A stretch of 64,000 nucleotides of DNA from Methylobacterium persicinum (GTDB lineage Bacteria; Pseudomonadota; Alphaproteobacteria; Rhizobiales; Beijerinckiaceae), in NCBI RefSeq assembly GCF_022179525.1, contig NZ_BPQX01000018.1, positions 62,001-126,000 of the forward strand, read 5' to 3'. The notes beneath the pieces are model-generated. The model was given only the letters and a program-made list of their open reading frames with translations, was not told where the DNA came from and searched no databases. Positions 10,580 to 19,302 of the stretch are shown piece after piece (the stretch's first letter is position 1; each line of letters opens with the position of its first letter). The position numbers and the translations under genes are program-made.

Positions 10580-10879
10580 TCAGGCCGCGGCCGGAACCTC
10601 GGCGAGCTTCTTGTGCAGCTCGCGCTTGAGGAGGCGCGCGGTCTGCGACAGCTCGCCCTCAGAGGCCTTCGCGAGGAAGGCATCGAGGCCGCCGCGATGC
10701 TCCACCGTGCGGAGGGCGTGGGCGGTGATGCGCAGGCGCACGCGCTTGCCGAGGGCATCGGACTGGAGCGTGACGTTGCACAGGTTCGGCAGGAACCGGC
10801 ACTTGGTCTTGCGGTTCGAGTGGCTCACGAGGTGGCCGACCTGAACGGCCTTGCCGGTGAGTTCGCAGCGGCGTGCCAT
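10580..10879 (-). CDS. rpmB: 50S ribosomal protein L28
   Basis: The 99-residue protein begins [10 protein letters not shown], the family N-terminus, and contains the S-H-S-N-R-K-T-K motif of L28. It is a structural protein of the large ribosomal subunit. It stands alone on the minus strand, as usual for alphaproteobacteria, with a strong hairpin behind it, and it is divergent from the DUF3108 gene. Confidence 0.97.
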   Translation of the reverse strand: MARRCELTGKAVQVGHLVSHSNRKTKCRFLPNLCNVTLQSDALGKRVRLRITAHALRTVEHRGGLDAFLAKASEGELSQTARLLKRELHKKLAEVPAAA

Positions 10880-11139
10880 GACTTAAACAATCCTGTTTCG
10901 TTCCGCCGCGGGCCAGATCGCAGCCTGCGCAAACCTTCGCGCCGCGGGCTGCGCCCGTGCGTCAAACCAGGTCCGGCGGAGTCCTGTTGAAGGCGGGGGC
11001 TATAGGCGACGCATGGCCGCCCCGTCAAGGCTCCAGCCGCATTGCCTCGGCCGAACCGTCTGTTAACCACGTCATGGGGATAACCGGACCATACCCCGCG
11101 CGGCCCGACCGGCGCGGCCTTCAGGATTCGAGCCGGACC

Positions 11140-12042
11140 ATGCGTAACACCATCCAGCTCAAGGCCTTTCTGGCGGCGGGCGTCGCCGCCACGCTGTGCC
11201 TCCTGCCGCCCTCCGCCCAGGCCCGGCCCCGCAAGGCGCGGTCGTCTGCGGCGCCGGCGTCCTTGGCCGTCGATTACGCCATCGCCCTGGCAGGGCTGCG
11301 GATCGGCACGGCCCGCCTCGCCGGCGCGTTCGAGCACGATTCGTACCGGATGGATGTTTCCGCGACGCTGACGGGCCTTGTGGGGGCCATCACCGGCGGC
11401 CAGGGCGCGGCCCGTTCCACGGGGACGATCGCCGCGAGCCCGCTCCCGAACGCCTTCTCCATCGCCACCCGCACCGCCAGTTCCGGCATCGCCGTGCGCA
11501 TGGCCCTCGCCCACGGCAACGTCCTGCAGACCGAGGTCACGCCGCCCCTCATCGACATGCAGGACCGGGTTCCCGTCACCGCCGCCGAGAAGCGCGGCGT
11601 GATCGACCCGGCGAGCGCCCTGGTCATGCCGGTCCGCCAGGGCAGCGCCCCGACCGATCCGGCCAATTGCGACCGGACCCTGCCCCTCTTCGACGGGGCG
11701 ACCCGCTTCGACGTAGTGCTGAGCTACGCCGAGACCCGCGAGGTCCAGAAGCCCGGTTATGCCGGCCCCGTCCTCGTCTGCAACGCCCGCTACCGGGCGG
11801 TGGCCGGGCACCGTCCCGACCGGCCGGGTGTGAAGTTCATGGAAGACAACCGGGAGATGTCCGTGTGGCTCGCCCCCGTGGAGGGGACGCGGCTGCTCGT
11901 GCCCCTGCGGATCTCCGTGCTCACCGAGATCGGCACCAACATTATCGAGGCGACCCGCTGGGCCCGGACGGGCCAGACGGAGACGGCGGGCAGGCCCGGC
12001 GCGGATCCGGCTCTGGCCCAGGCCAGCCTGCCGGCGCAGTAG
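11140..12042 (+). CDS. Exported DUF3108 protein
   Basis: The 300-residue protein has a clear Sec signal peptide (MRNTIQLKAFLAAGVAATLC... ending near A-Q-A-R). The mature part has the DUF3108 pattern Y-A-I-A-L-A-G-L-R-I-G-T-A near residues 48-60 and C-x-R-T-L-P-L-F-D-G-x-x-R-F-D-V near 185. The family is periplasmic and of unknown function. The start is the ATG that begins the signal peptide; upstream codons in frame are not protein-like. Confidence 0.88.
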   Translation: MRNTIQLKAFLAAGVAATLCLLPPSAQARPRKARSSAAPASLAVDYAIALAGLRIGTARLAGAFEHDSYRMDVSATLTGLVGAITGGQGAARSTGTIAASPLPNAFSIATRTASSGIAVRMALAHGNVLQTEVTPPLIDMQDRVPVTAAEKRGVIDPASALVMPVRQGSAPTDPANCDRTLPLFDGATRFDVVLSYAETREVQKPGYAGPVLVCNARYRAVAGHRPDRPGVKFMEDNREMSVWLAPVEGTRLLVPLRISVLTEIGTNIIEATRWARTGQTETAGRPGADPALAQASLPAQ

Positions 12043-12108
12043 CGCTTCCCTTCGCCGCGGCGGCGCCCTATGCCCCCGGCGGCGGCGCGGGCCGCCGGAG
12101 GAGACGGC

Positions 12109-12399
12109 ATGGCCAAGGGCTACATCATCGTCCGCATGACGGTCACGGACCCCGAGACGTACAAGGAGTACGCCGCGATGGCCTCCGAGGCGATGAAGAC
12201 ATACGGCTGCAAGCCCCTGGTCCGCGGCGGCCGCAGCGAGGCGCTGGAGGGCGAAGCCCGGCCGCGCAACGTCGTGCTGGAATTCGAGTCCTACGAGGCG
12301 GCGCGGACCTACTACTACTCGCCGGAATATCAGGCCGCGGTCGAGAAGCGCCGTCCGGCGGGGATCGGCGAGGTCGTGCTGGTCGAGGGCGTGGACTGA
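12109..12399 (+). CDS. DUF1330 protein (dimeric alpha-beta barrel)
   Basis: The 96-residue protein starts M-A-K-G-Y-I-I-V-R-M-T-V-T-D and contains Y-K-E-Y, R-N-V-V-L-E-F-E-S-Y-E-A-A and Y-Y-S-P-E-Y-Q-A-A, the signature of DUF1330 ferredoxin-like dimers. Function is unknown. A ggaggaga ribosome site directly precedes the chosen ATG. Confidence 0.92.
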   Translation: MAKGYIIVRMTVTDPETYKEYAAMASEAMKTYGCKPLVRGGRSEALEGEARPRNVVLEFESYEAARTYYYSPEYQAAVEKRRPAGIGEVVLVEGVD

Positions 12400-12408
12400 C
12401 ATCCTGCT

Positions 12409-12453
12409 CCGTCATCGCGAGCGGAGCGAGACGACCCGGTGATGCGAGGACGG
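12409..12453. repeat. Short degenerate REP-like palindrome
   Basis: ccgtcatcgcgagcggagcg is followed after a short loop by gatgcgaggacgg. It looks like a shrunken relative of the element at 814-907, placed between the DUF1330 gene and the next small gene. The match is weaker than for the full copies. Confidence 0.45.
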
Positions 12454-12461
12454 AACGAGCC

Positions 12462-12728
12462 ATGCGAATCACCTTCCTCCTCCAACTCCTGATCGCCGGC
12501 CCGGCGATGGCGCAGCCGCTTTCGGCGGGCTCGCCCTGCGGGGGCGATGCGTTCTCCTCCGCGCAGGTGATCGAGCATCGTCCGCCCCGGCATGGCCCCC
12601 TGACGGCGGTGCCCGACACCCTCTGTGCCGACGTCGAACCGCAGCATCCGTCGGCGGACGTGCGGATCGAAGCCTATCCCGTCATCGTGCCGCAGGTTGG
12701 CAGGGGCGGGCGCACAGACCCATATTAG
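12462..12728 (+). CDS. Small exported hypothetical protein
   Basis: The 88-residue protein starts with a short signal peptide (MRITFLLQLLIAGPAMAQP, cleavage likely after A-M-A). The mature 70 residues hold two cysteines, in S-P-C-G-G-D and T-L-C-A-D, that could form a disulfide. I do not recognise the family. It lies between a DUF1330 gene and a helicase gene, all on the plus strand. Codon use looks normal. The signal peptide is the main support for it being real. Confidence 0.6.
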   Translation: MRITFLLQLLIAGPAMAQPLSAGSPCGGDAFSSAQVIEHRPPRHGPLTAVPDTLCADVEPQHPSADVRIEAYPVIVPQVGRGGRTDPY

Positions 12729-12844
12729 GGGCCGCCGAGGTCACTCCCTCGCCGCCGGTCGTCCGACCGCAGGAACAGCCCGCCATCGACGCCCTTCTCC
12801 GCCCCACCCAGCGCTCCCTCCACCGCGACGCCCGCGCCCGCGGC

Positions 12845-15800
12845 GTGACGGCCGTGCTGGGGCCGACCAATACCGGCAAGACCCATCTCGCCATCGAGCG
12901 GATGCTGGCTCACCCCACCGGCATGATCGGGCTGCCCCTGCGGCTGCTCGCCCGGGAGGTGTACCTGCGCGTGGTCGCCAAGGTCGGCCCTGAGAAGGTC
13001 GCCCTCGTGACCGGCGAAGAGAAGATCAAGCCGGATCGTCCGCGCTACTGGATCTGCACCATCGAGGCGATGCCCCGGGACCTGGACGTCGCCTTCGTGG
13101 CGATCGACGAGATCCAGCTCGGGGCCGACATGGACCGGGGCCACGTCTTCACCGACCGGCTGCTCTATGTCCGCGGCCGGGAAGAGACGCTCCTCATCGG
13201 CTCCTCGACGATCCTGCCGCTGGTGCAGGACCTGATCCCCAACGTCCACACCACCACGCGGCCGCGCCTGTCGCAGCTGACCTTCGCCGGGGAGAAGAAG
13301 CTTTCCCGCCTGCCCCGGCGCACCGCGATCGTCGCCTTCTCGGCGGAGGAGGTTTACGCCATCGCCGAGCTGATCCGCCGTCAGCGGGGCGGTGCGGCGG
13401 TGGTGCTGGGGGCCCTCTCCCCCCGGACCCGTAACAGTCAGGTGGAGCTCTACCAGAGCGGCGATGTGGACTACCTCGTCGCCACCGATGCGGTGGGGAT
13501 GGGGCTGAACCTCGACGTCGATCACGTCGCCTTCGCCGCCAACTGGAAATACGACGGCACCCGCTTCCGCCGCCTGACCCCCGCCGAGATGGGACAGATC
13601 GCGGGCCGGGCCGGGCGCCACCTGTCGGACGGCACCTTCGGCTCCACCGGCCGCTGCCCGCCCTTCGAGGCGGAGCTGGTGGAGCGCCTGGAGCATCACG
13701 ACTTCGATCCGCTGCGCATCCTGCAATGGCGCAACCCGGACCTGACCTTCTCGAGCCTCGAAGCCCTCCAGGCGAGCCTGGACGAACATCCGAGGGAGGC
13801 GGGCCTGACCCGCGCCCCGATGGGGGAGGACCAGCAGGCGCTGGAAATCCTGATGCGCGAGGACGATGTGCGGGACATGGCCCGGGGCCAGTCCGCGGTG
13901 CGGCGGTTGTGGGACGTCTGCGGCGTGCCCGATTATCGCAAGGTGCACCCGCAGGTGCACGCGGACCTCGTGGCGCAGCTCTACCGCTTCCTGATGAAGG
14001 GCATGGCCGGGCGCATCCCGGACCAGTGGTTCGCCGAGCACGTGGCGATGATCGACCGCACCGACGGCGACATCGATACGCTGTCCCGGCGGATCGCCCA
14101 GGGACGCACCTGGACCTTCGTTGCCAACAGGCCAGATTGGCTTCGCGACCCCGAACATTGGCAGGGCGAAACGCGTCGGGTAGAGGACAGGCTGTCGGAC
14201 GCCCTCCACGAACGCCTTGCGAGCCGCTTCGTTGACCGGCGCACCAGCGTCCTGATGCGACGCCTACGAGAGAACACGATGCTCGAAGCCCAGATTACCC
14301 CCGACGGGGATGTGACCGTCGAGGGTCAGCATGTCGGCCAGCTGAACGGCTTCCTGTTCGTGCCCGACGCAAGCGCCGAAGGCCACGAGGCCAAGACGCT
14401 CCGCAATGCCGCCGACAAGGCCCTCGCCAGCGAGATCGAATCGCGGGCCGAGCGGTTTTCGGCTGCGGCCGATTCGACTCTCGTGCTGTCGCACGACGGG
14501 ACGATCCGCTGGACCGGCGCCCCGGTGGGGCGGCTGGTGCCGGGCGACAAGCTCTTCGCCCCCCAGATCCGGGTGCTGGCGGATGACAGCCTCGACACCG
14601 CCTCGCGGGAGAAGGTCCAGGCCCGCCTCGAGGCGTGGCTGAAGGCCCATGTGGTGCGTCTCCTGGGCCCGCTCATGGAGATCGAGACCGCCGCGGACCT
14701 CACAGGGCTCGCCAAGGGCATCGGTTATCAGGTGGTCGAGGCCCTCGGCGTGCTGGAGCGGTCGAAGGTCGCACATGAGATGCGCACCCTCGACCAGGAC
14801 GGCCGAGCCGCCCTGCGCCGGCACGGCGTGCGCTTCGGCGCCTATCACATCTTCCTGCCGGCCCTGCTGAAGCCGGCCCCCCGGACCCTCGCGGCGCAAC
14901 TCTGGGCCCTGCGCAACGGCGGCCTCGACCAGCGGGGCCTCGACGAGATCGCCCATCTCGCCGGCTCCGGCCGCACCTCGATCAAGGTCGACAAGGAGAT
15001 CGCCAGGGGCCTCTACCGGGCCGCCGGCTTCCGGGTCTGTGGTGAGCGGGCGGTGCGCGTCGATATCCTCGAGCGCCTCGCTGACCTGATCCGCCCGGCC
15101 ATCGCCTATCGCCCCGGCACCACGCCGGGCGCCCCCCCGGACGGCACGGCCGATGGCGACAGCTTCGTCGCCACGGTGGGCATGACCTCCCTTGTCGGCT
15201 GCTCGGGCGAGGATTTCGCCTCGATACTCAAGTCGCTGGGCTACGCCAACGAATCGCGGCCCGGCCCCGCCATCACCGTGCCGCTCCTGCCGGCCGCCCC
15301 CACGGTGCCGGCCAAACCCGTCGCCGCCCAGACCGCCTCTGCGGAAGGGGTGTCCGACGAATCCGCTCCGGCGGAAGCTTCCCCCGAGGCCGACCCCGTT
15401 TCCGAGACGGAAGGGGAGGGCACTCCGGACTCATCCGCCGTGGATGAGTCAGAGACGGCCCCGGCGGCCGTTGCCGACGAGGTCCCCGCGGAGGCCGCCA
15501 TCGCGCCGGTCCCGCCCCAGGAGCAGCCCGCCGCCGAGGCCGAGCCTGCGGAAGCCGAGCCGGAGCATGCCCCCGAGGCGCCGTCCGCCGAACCCGAGCC
15601 TGTGGCGGAGGTCACGGCCGCCGCGCCCGAAGCCGCAGCCGATGACGGCGATGCGGCCGTTGCGCAGGCTCCCGCGGAGCAGTCTTCGACGGGAGAGTCT
15701 TCGGCCGAGGACTCTTCGGCGGAGGCACCGTCAAAGGAGCAGTCGGCCTCTGCCGAGGTTCCGCCGATCGAGGTCTGGCGCCTCCAGCGGCATCAGCGTC

Positions 15801-16171
15801 CGGCCAATGCCCGGCCGAACAACCGTCCGCGGGGAAGGCGGGACGGAGCGCCCGGCGGACCGCCCGGTGCCGGAAACGAGCAACGGCGCGCCGAGGGCGA
15901 GGGTGCGCCCCGGCAAGGTCGCGACGACCGCCGCCGGGACCGGCCCGAGGGTGGTCGCCCCGAGCGACGCCGGGACGAGGGACGGCCCGATCGCCGCCCC
16001 GAGCACCGGGGGGAGGGGCGCCCGGATCCCCGGCAGGAGGCCCGCCATGCCGGTCCCCGGCCGGACCAGCGCCCGCCCAGGCGCGAGCGTGCGCCGGATC
16101 CGGACTCGCCCTTCGCCAAGCTCGCTGCCCTCAAGGCGCAGCTCGAGTCGGGCGACAAGGGCAAGCGCTGA
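12845..16171 (+). CDS. SUV3-like superfamily 2 RNA helicase with long disordered tail
   Basis: The 1108-residue protein has Walker A (G-P-T-N-T-G-K-T) at residues 6-13, the D-E-I-Q box II, and motif VI (Q-I-A-G-R-A-G-R) near residue 258. These match the SUV3/Ski2-like helicases of alphaproteobacteria and mitochondria, which unwind RNA for degradation. Residues 760-1108 are low complexity: first A/E/P-rich, then R/G/D/P-rich, a likely RNA-binding tail. The start is a GTG at 12845. The frame stays open upstream to about 12440 without ATG, GTG or TTG, so Walker A lies almost at the N-terminus. The S4 protein gene follows after 15 nt. Confidence 0.92.
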   Translation: MTAVLGPTNTGKTHLAIERMLAHPTGMIGLPLRLLAREVYLRVVAKVGPEKVALVTGEEKIKPDRPRYWICTIEAMPRDLDVAFVAIDEIQLGADMDRGHVFTDRLLYVRGREETLLIGSSTILPLVQDLIPNVHTTTRPRLSQLTFAGEKKLSRLPRRTAIVAFSAEEVYAIAELIRRQRGGAAVVLGALSPRTRNSQVELYQSGDVDYLVATDAVGMGLNLDVDHVAFAANWKYDGTRFRRLTPAEMGQIAGRAGRHLSDGTFGSTGRCPPFEAELVERLEHHDFDPLRILQWRNPDLTFSSLEALQASLDEHPREAGLTRAPMGEDQQALEILMREDDVRDMARGQSAVRRLWDVCGVPDYRKVHPQVHADLVAQLYRFLMKGMAGRIPDQWFAEHVAMIDRTDGDIDTLSRRIAQGRTWTFVANRPDWLRDPEHWQGETRRVEDRLSDALHERLASRFVDRRTSVLMRRLRENTMLEAQITPDGDVTVEGQHVGQLNGFLFVPDASAEGHEAKTLRNAADKALASEIESRAERFSAAADSTLVLSHDGTIRWTGAPVGRLVPGDKLFAPQIRVLADDSLDTASREKVQARLEAWLKAHVVRLLGPLMEIETAADLTGLAKGIGYQVVEALGVLERSKVAHEMRTLDQDGRAALRRHGVRFGAYHIFLPALLKPAPRTLAAQLWALRNGGLDQRGLDEIAHLAGSGRTSIKVDKEIARGLYRAAGFRVCGERAVRVDILERLADLIRPAIAYRPGTTPGAPPDGTADGDSFVATVGMTSLVGCSGEDFASILKSLGYANESRPGPAITVPLLPAAPTVPAKPVAAQTASAEGVSDESAPAEASPEADPVSETEGEGTPDSSAVDESETAPAAVADEVPAEAAIAPVPPQEQPAAEAEPAEAEPEHAPEAPSAEPEPVAEVTAAAPEAAADDGDAAVAQAPAEQSSTGESSAEDSSAEAPSKEQSASAEVPPIEVWRLQRHQRPANARPNNRPRGRRDGAPGGPPGAGNEQRRAEGEGAPRQGRDDRRRDRPEGGRPERRRDEGRPDRRPEHRGEGRPDPRQEARHAGPRPDQRPPRRERAPDPDSPFAKLAALKAQLESGDKGKR

Positions 16172-16186
16172 CCAGCGGGAGGCGCG

Positions 16187-16456
16187 ATGCGCGAAGGGCG
16201 TCAGCGCCTCGACAAATGGCTGTGGTTCGCGCGCTTCGCCCGCACGCGGACCCTGGCCGCGCGCCTCGTCAGCGACGGGTTCGTGCGGGTGAACGGCGCC
16301 CGGTCGGACAACCCGGCCAAGGCGCTCGGCATCGGCGACGTCGTGACGGTGGCGGTGGCCCATGCGACCTTAGCGGTGCGGGTGACCGATCTCGGCACGC
16401 GCCGGGGCCCGGCGGAGGAAGCCAAAGGGCTCTACGAGGCGTTGTCGGAGGGATAG
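16187..16456 (+). CDS. S4 domain RNA-binding protein (Hsp15-like)
   Basis: The 89-residue protein is a single S4 domain: R-L-D-K-W-L-W-F-A-R-F-A-R-T-R near residues 6-20, then V-x-V-N-G and the K-A-L-G-I-G-D-V strand. It resembles HslR, which binds stalled 50S subunits carrying nascent chains. GGGAGG stands 5 nt before the ATG. It follows the helicase closely and probably shares its transcript. Confidence 0.9.
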   Translation: MREGRQRLDKWLWFARFARTRTLAARLVSDGFVRVNGARSDNPAKALGIGDVVTVAVAHATLAVRVTDLGTRRGPAEEAKGLYEALSEG

Positions 16457-16637
16457 GGTGATGAGGCGCTGCCACAGGGGGCCGCCGTTGCGGCCCTGCG
16501 GCGCCGGCCCGCTTGTCAGGGGGGGAGGCAGCGTCTAGAGCCCTTGTCAACAACGCCTGCGCAGCAGCGCAGCCCCCGGATGAGCGGGCCGAGACGCCCC
16601 GTCCGGATGATGCGGGACCTGAGGACCTAGAAAGCCG

Positions 16638-16976
16638 ATGACCTACGTCGTCACCGAGAACTGCATCAAGTGCAAGTACATGGACTGCGTGGAAGTCTGT
16701 CCGGTGGACTGCTTCTACGAGGGCGAGAACATGCTCGTCATCCATCCGGACGAGTGCATCGATTGCGGCGTCTGCGAGCCGGAATGCCCCGCCGAGGCGA
16801 TCAAGCCTGACACGGAGTCGAGCCTGGAGACGTGGCTCAAGCTTAACGCCGATTATGCGAAGAGCTGGCCCAACATCACCCAGAAGAAGGACGCCCCCGC
16901 CGACGCCAAGGAGTGGGACGGGGTTTCCGGCAAGCTCGAGGCGCATTTCTCGCCGAACGCCGGCACGGGCGATTGA
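16638..16976 (+). CDS. fdxA: 7Fe (3Fe-4S/4Fe-4S) ferredoxin FdxA
   Basis: The 112-residue protein has the cysteine layout of seven-iron ferredoxins: C9, C17 and C50 for the 3Fe cluster, and C21, C40, C43 and C46 for the 4Fe cluster, with C25 additional. The C-terminal extension (residues 60-112) is typical for the alphaproteobacterial FdxA group. It is a cytoplasmic electron carrier; its partner is unknown. It lies between the S4 protein and carD. Confidence 0.95.
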   Translation: MTYVVTENCIKCKYMDCVEVCPVDCFYEGENMLVIHPDECIDCGVCEPECPAEAIKPDTESSLETWLKLNADYAKSWPNITQKKDAPADAKEWDGVSGKLEAHFSPNAGTGD

Positions 16977-17423
16977 GCCGCACGCGGGCGGCGATGTTCG
17001 CCGCCGTGACGGTCCGGCCAGAGGGTCTGCGTGGGCGGAAGATCTGCCCTGCACAACGTCTGTAGGCGAGCTTGCACACCGGTGTAAAACCGTTGCGGGT
17101 CTTGTGCGGCACGTCCGCGTGCTTTTGAGCGAGCTTTGATTCCGGCGCGGATTGTGGTACACAATCTGCCTGCCGTCGCTCGCGCCAGACGTGCCTGCTC
17201 CGCGCCGAAACGCATTTCCCTCTCTGGGGTTGCATGTGTTCGGCCGCCGGGTTTCCCCCGGCGGAAGGCAATGTCGCGTGCCCGGCTTCGCGGGTGTGTT
17301 CGGATGGGAAGCCCGTTGGGGTTTCCGGCCGGGCCGCTGCGATCGGACCGGGTGGCGTCGCGCCCGGGAACAGCTTTTCGTGCGGGGCGGTTCGCGTCGC
17401 GCGTCAGTGGAGGCCCTTCTCGC
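16977..17423. other. Gene-free region upstream of carD
   Basis: This 447-nt region has no convincing gene on either strand. It holds a candidate promoter near 17136-17163 and small GC hairpins such as gccgccgggtttcccccggcgg near 17241. A long untranslated leader for carD is the simplest reading. Confidence 0.5.
17136..17163 (+). promoter_or_regulatory. Candidate housekeeping promoter for carD
   Basis: ttgatt (17136-17141) is separated by 16 nt from tacaca (17158-17163), a fair match to the alphaproteobacterial sigma-70 pattern. It would give a leader of about 250 nt before carD. This is sequence pattern only. Confidence 0.35.
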
Positions 17424-18020
17424 ATGACCACAGTCAAGAAGACGACCGCAGGCCGGCAAGGCTTCAAGACCGGCGAGGCCGTCGTGTATCCGGCCCACGG
17501 TGTCGGTCGTATCACTGCGATCGAGGAACAGGAGATCGCTGGCTACAAGCTTGAGCTGTTCGTCGTATCCTTCGAGAAGGACAAGATGGTTCTGCGGGTC
17601 CCGACCGCGAAGGCCAATTCCGTGGGCATGCGCAAGCTCGCGGAGCCGGAGGTCGTGAAGAAGGCCCTCGATGTGCTGACCGGCCGCGCCCGCGTGAAGC
17701 GGACGATGTGGTCGCGCCGGGCGCAGGAATACGAGGCCAAGATCAATTCGGGCGACCTGCTCGCCGTCACCGAGGTGGTGCGCGACCTGTTCCGCTCGGA
17801 GGCCCAGCCGGAGCAGTCCTACAGCGAGCGTCAGCTCTATGAGGCGGCCCTGGACCGGATCGTGCGTGAGATCTCTTCGGTGAACCGGATCACCGAGACC
17901 GAGGCCCTCAAGCTGATCGAGCAGAGCCTTGCCAAGTCTCCCCGCCGGGCCAAGGCCGAGGCTGAAGCCGAGAGCGAGGCCGAGACGGATGGGGACGACA
18001 TTCAGGAGGAGGCGGCCTGA
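17424..18020 (+). CDS. carD: CarD family transcriptional regulator
   Basis: The 198-residue protein has an N-terminal CarD/TRCF RNA-polymerase-interaction domain (F-K-T-G-E-A-V-V-Y-P-A-H-G-V-G-R-I). A helical C-terminal domain follows, containing R-T-M-W-S-R-R-A-Q-E-Y and Y-S-E-R-Q-L-Y-E-A-A. CarD binds the polymerase beta subunit and steadies open complexes at promoters. The acidic tail of about 30 residues is common in alphaproteobacterial members. The start is the ATG with GGAGG about 10 nt upstream. A clear terminator follows. Confidence 0.95.
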   Translation: MTTVKKTTAGRQGFKTGEAVVYPAHGVGRITAIEEQEIAGYKLELFVVSFEKDKMVLRVPTAKANSVGMRKLAEPEVVKKALDVLTGRARVKRTMWSRRAQEYEAKINSGDLLAVTEVVRDLFRSEAQPEQSYSERQLYEAALDRIVREISSVNRITETEALKLIEQSLAKSPRRAKAEAEAESEAETDGDDIQEEAA

Positions 18021-18051
18021 GGGCTGCTTCCCCGCAAGGAATACGGTGTTG

Positions 18052-18079
18052 AGCCCGGCCCGCAAGGCCGGGCTTTTTT
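18052..18079 (+). terminator. Rho-independent terminator of carD
   Basis: A 9-bp stem (agcccggcc / ggccgggct) with a cgcaa loop is followed directly by six T residues, 32 nt after the carD stop codon. Confidence 0.9.
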
Positions 18080-18290
18080 GTTGGGGTGACACCGACCGGC
18101 GCTATCTGCACACGTCCGTCGTCATCCGCGTGATGCCTTTCGCCGAGGGCTGCCCGCAAAAGGTGATCCCCGCGTCATTTTTCCCCCTGGACTCGGACGT
18201 GATCCCTGGAAAGTGCGGCGGCGCGACCCATCTCTCATTCAAGTGAACACGATTTCCACCCGGCATGACGTCTTTCAGGGGCGTCGGCGC

Positions 18291-18316
18291 GGAACTTTCG
18301 CGTTTGCGCTTCCGTT
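18291..18316 (+). promoter_or_regulatory. EcfG (general stress sigma) promoter for rpoH
   Basis: ggaac at 18291-18295 and cgtt at 18313-18316 are separated by exactly 17 nt. This matches the GGAAC-N16/17-CGTT consensus of EcfG/RpoE2-type sigma factors under PhyR-NepR control. It is 91 nt upstream of the rpoH-type start codon on the same strand. The motif match is exact; regulation is inferred. Confidence 0.75.
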
Positions 18317-18407
18317 GTCGGTCGCTTGGCATCGCTCATGAAGGCGCCAGGCGCGCCGGGCTTATGGGCCGGTGCCGCACCAGCACTCGTTCGAGAGAGG
18401 CAGGCGG

Positions 18408-19283
18408 ATGGCGGAGATCGCGGGAATACGTCGACAATTCATCCGGACTGCGATGGAGGCGCCCTTCCTCGCCCGCGAGGAGGAGCGTGACCTTGCCGTC
18501 CGCTGGAAGGACCGTCGCGACGAGCGCGCCCTTCACCGCCTGATCTCAGCTCACATGCGCCTCGTCATCGCCCTGGCGGGGCGTTTTCGTCACTATGGCC
18601 TGCCGATGGCCGACCTCGTTCAGGAGGGGCATGTCGGCCTGATGGAAGCCGCCGCCCGGTTCGAGCCGGAGCGGGACGTGCGCTTCTCCACCTACGCGAC
18701 GTGGTGGATCCGGGCGTCGATCCAGGATTACATCCTGCGCAACTGGTCGATCGTGCGCGGCGGGACCTCTTCGGCCCAGAAGGCGCTGTTCTTCAATCTG
18801 CGCCGGCTCCGGGCCCGCCTCATGCAGTCCACCGAAGAGCATGTCGGCGATGAGATCCATCGCCGGATCGCCACTGCCATCGGCGTCTCGCGGGACGACG
18901 TGGCCTTGATGGATGCCCGCCTTTCGGGGCCGGACATGTCCCTCAATGCCCCCGTGGGCGAAGACGGAGACGCCGCCTCCGAGCGGATGGACTTCCTTGT
19001 GGACGGCGCGGCCCTGCCGGATGAGACCGTGGGTGCGGCCGTCGACGGTGAGCGCCGTCTGAGCTGGCTTCACCAGGCTCTGGGTGTCCTGTCCGAGCGC
19101 GAGTTGCGGATCCTGCGGGAGCGCCGCCTCGCTGAGGATCAGGCGACCCTCGAAGCCCTCGGCCAGCGCCTCGGCATCTCGAAGGAGCGGGTCCGGCAGA
19201 TCGAGAACCGCGCCCTGGAGAAGCTCCGCCGGGCGCTCGCTGACCGCTTCCCCGCCGAGACCGGCAGCCCCTACGTCGGGTAG
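18408..19283 (+). CDS. rpoH: RpoH-family (sigma-32) RNA polymerase sigma factor
   Basis: The 291-residue protein has region 2 (H-M-R-L-V-I-A-L-A-G-R-F and Y-A-T-W-W-I-R-A-S-I-Q-D-Y-I-L-R-N-W-S). The RpoH box follows (S-S-A-Q-K-A-L-F-F-N-L-R-R), which separates RpoH from RpoD. Region 4 has the helix-turn-helix L-G-I-S-K-E-R-V-R-Q-I-E-N-R. It should direct heat-shock or protein-stress genes. The position after carD and the EcfG-type promoter fit an RpoH2 role in general stress. The start is the ATG at 18408; an in-frame upstream ATG at 18372 is less likely. Confidence 0.93.
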   Translation: MAEIAGIRRQFIRTAMEAPFLAREEERDLAVRWKDRRDERALHRLISAHMRLVIALAGRFRHYGLPMADLVQEGHVGLMEAAARFEPERDVRFSTYATWWIRASIQDYILRNWSIVRGGTSSAQKALFFNLRRLRARLMQSTEEHVGDEIHRRIATAIGVSRDDVALMDARLSGPDMSLNAPVGEDGDAASERMDFLVDGAALPDETVGAAVDGERRLSWLHQALGVLSERELRILRERRLAEDQATLEALGQRLGISKERVRQIENRALEKLRRALADRFPAETGSPYVG

Positions 19284-19302
19284 GGGACCGGAAGATCTGC
19301 GA

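Noticed and set aside
17367-17392. EcfG-like promoter before carD (ggaac-N16-cggtt)
   Set aside because: The -10 element is CGGTT rather than CGTT, so it does not meet the consensus that the rpoH site meets exactly.
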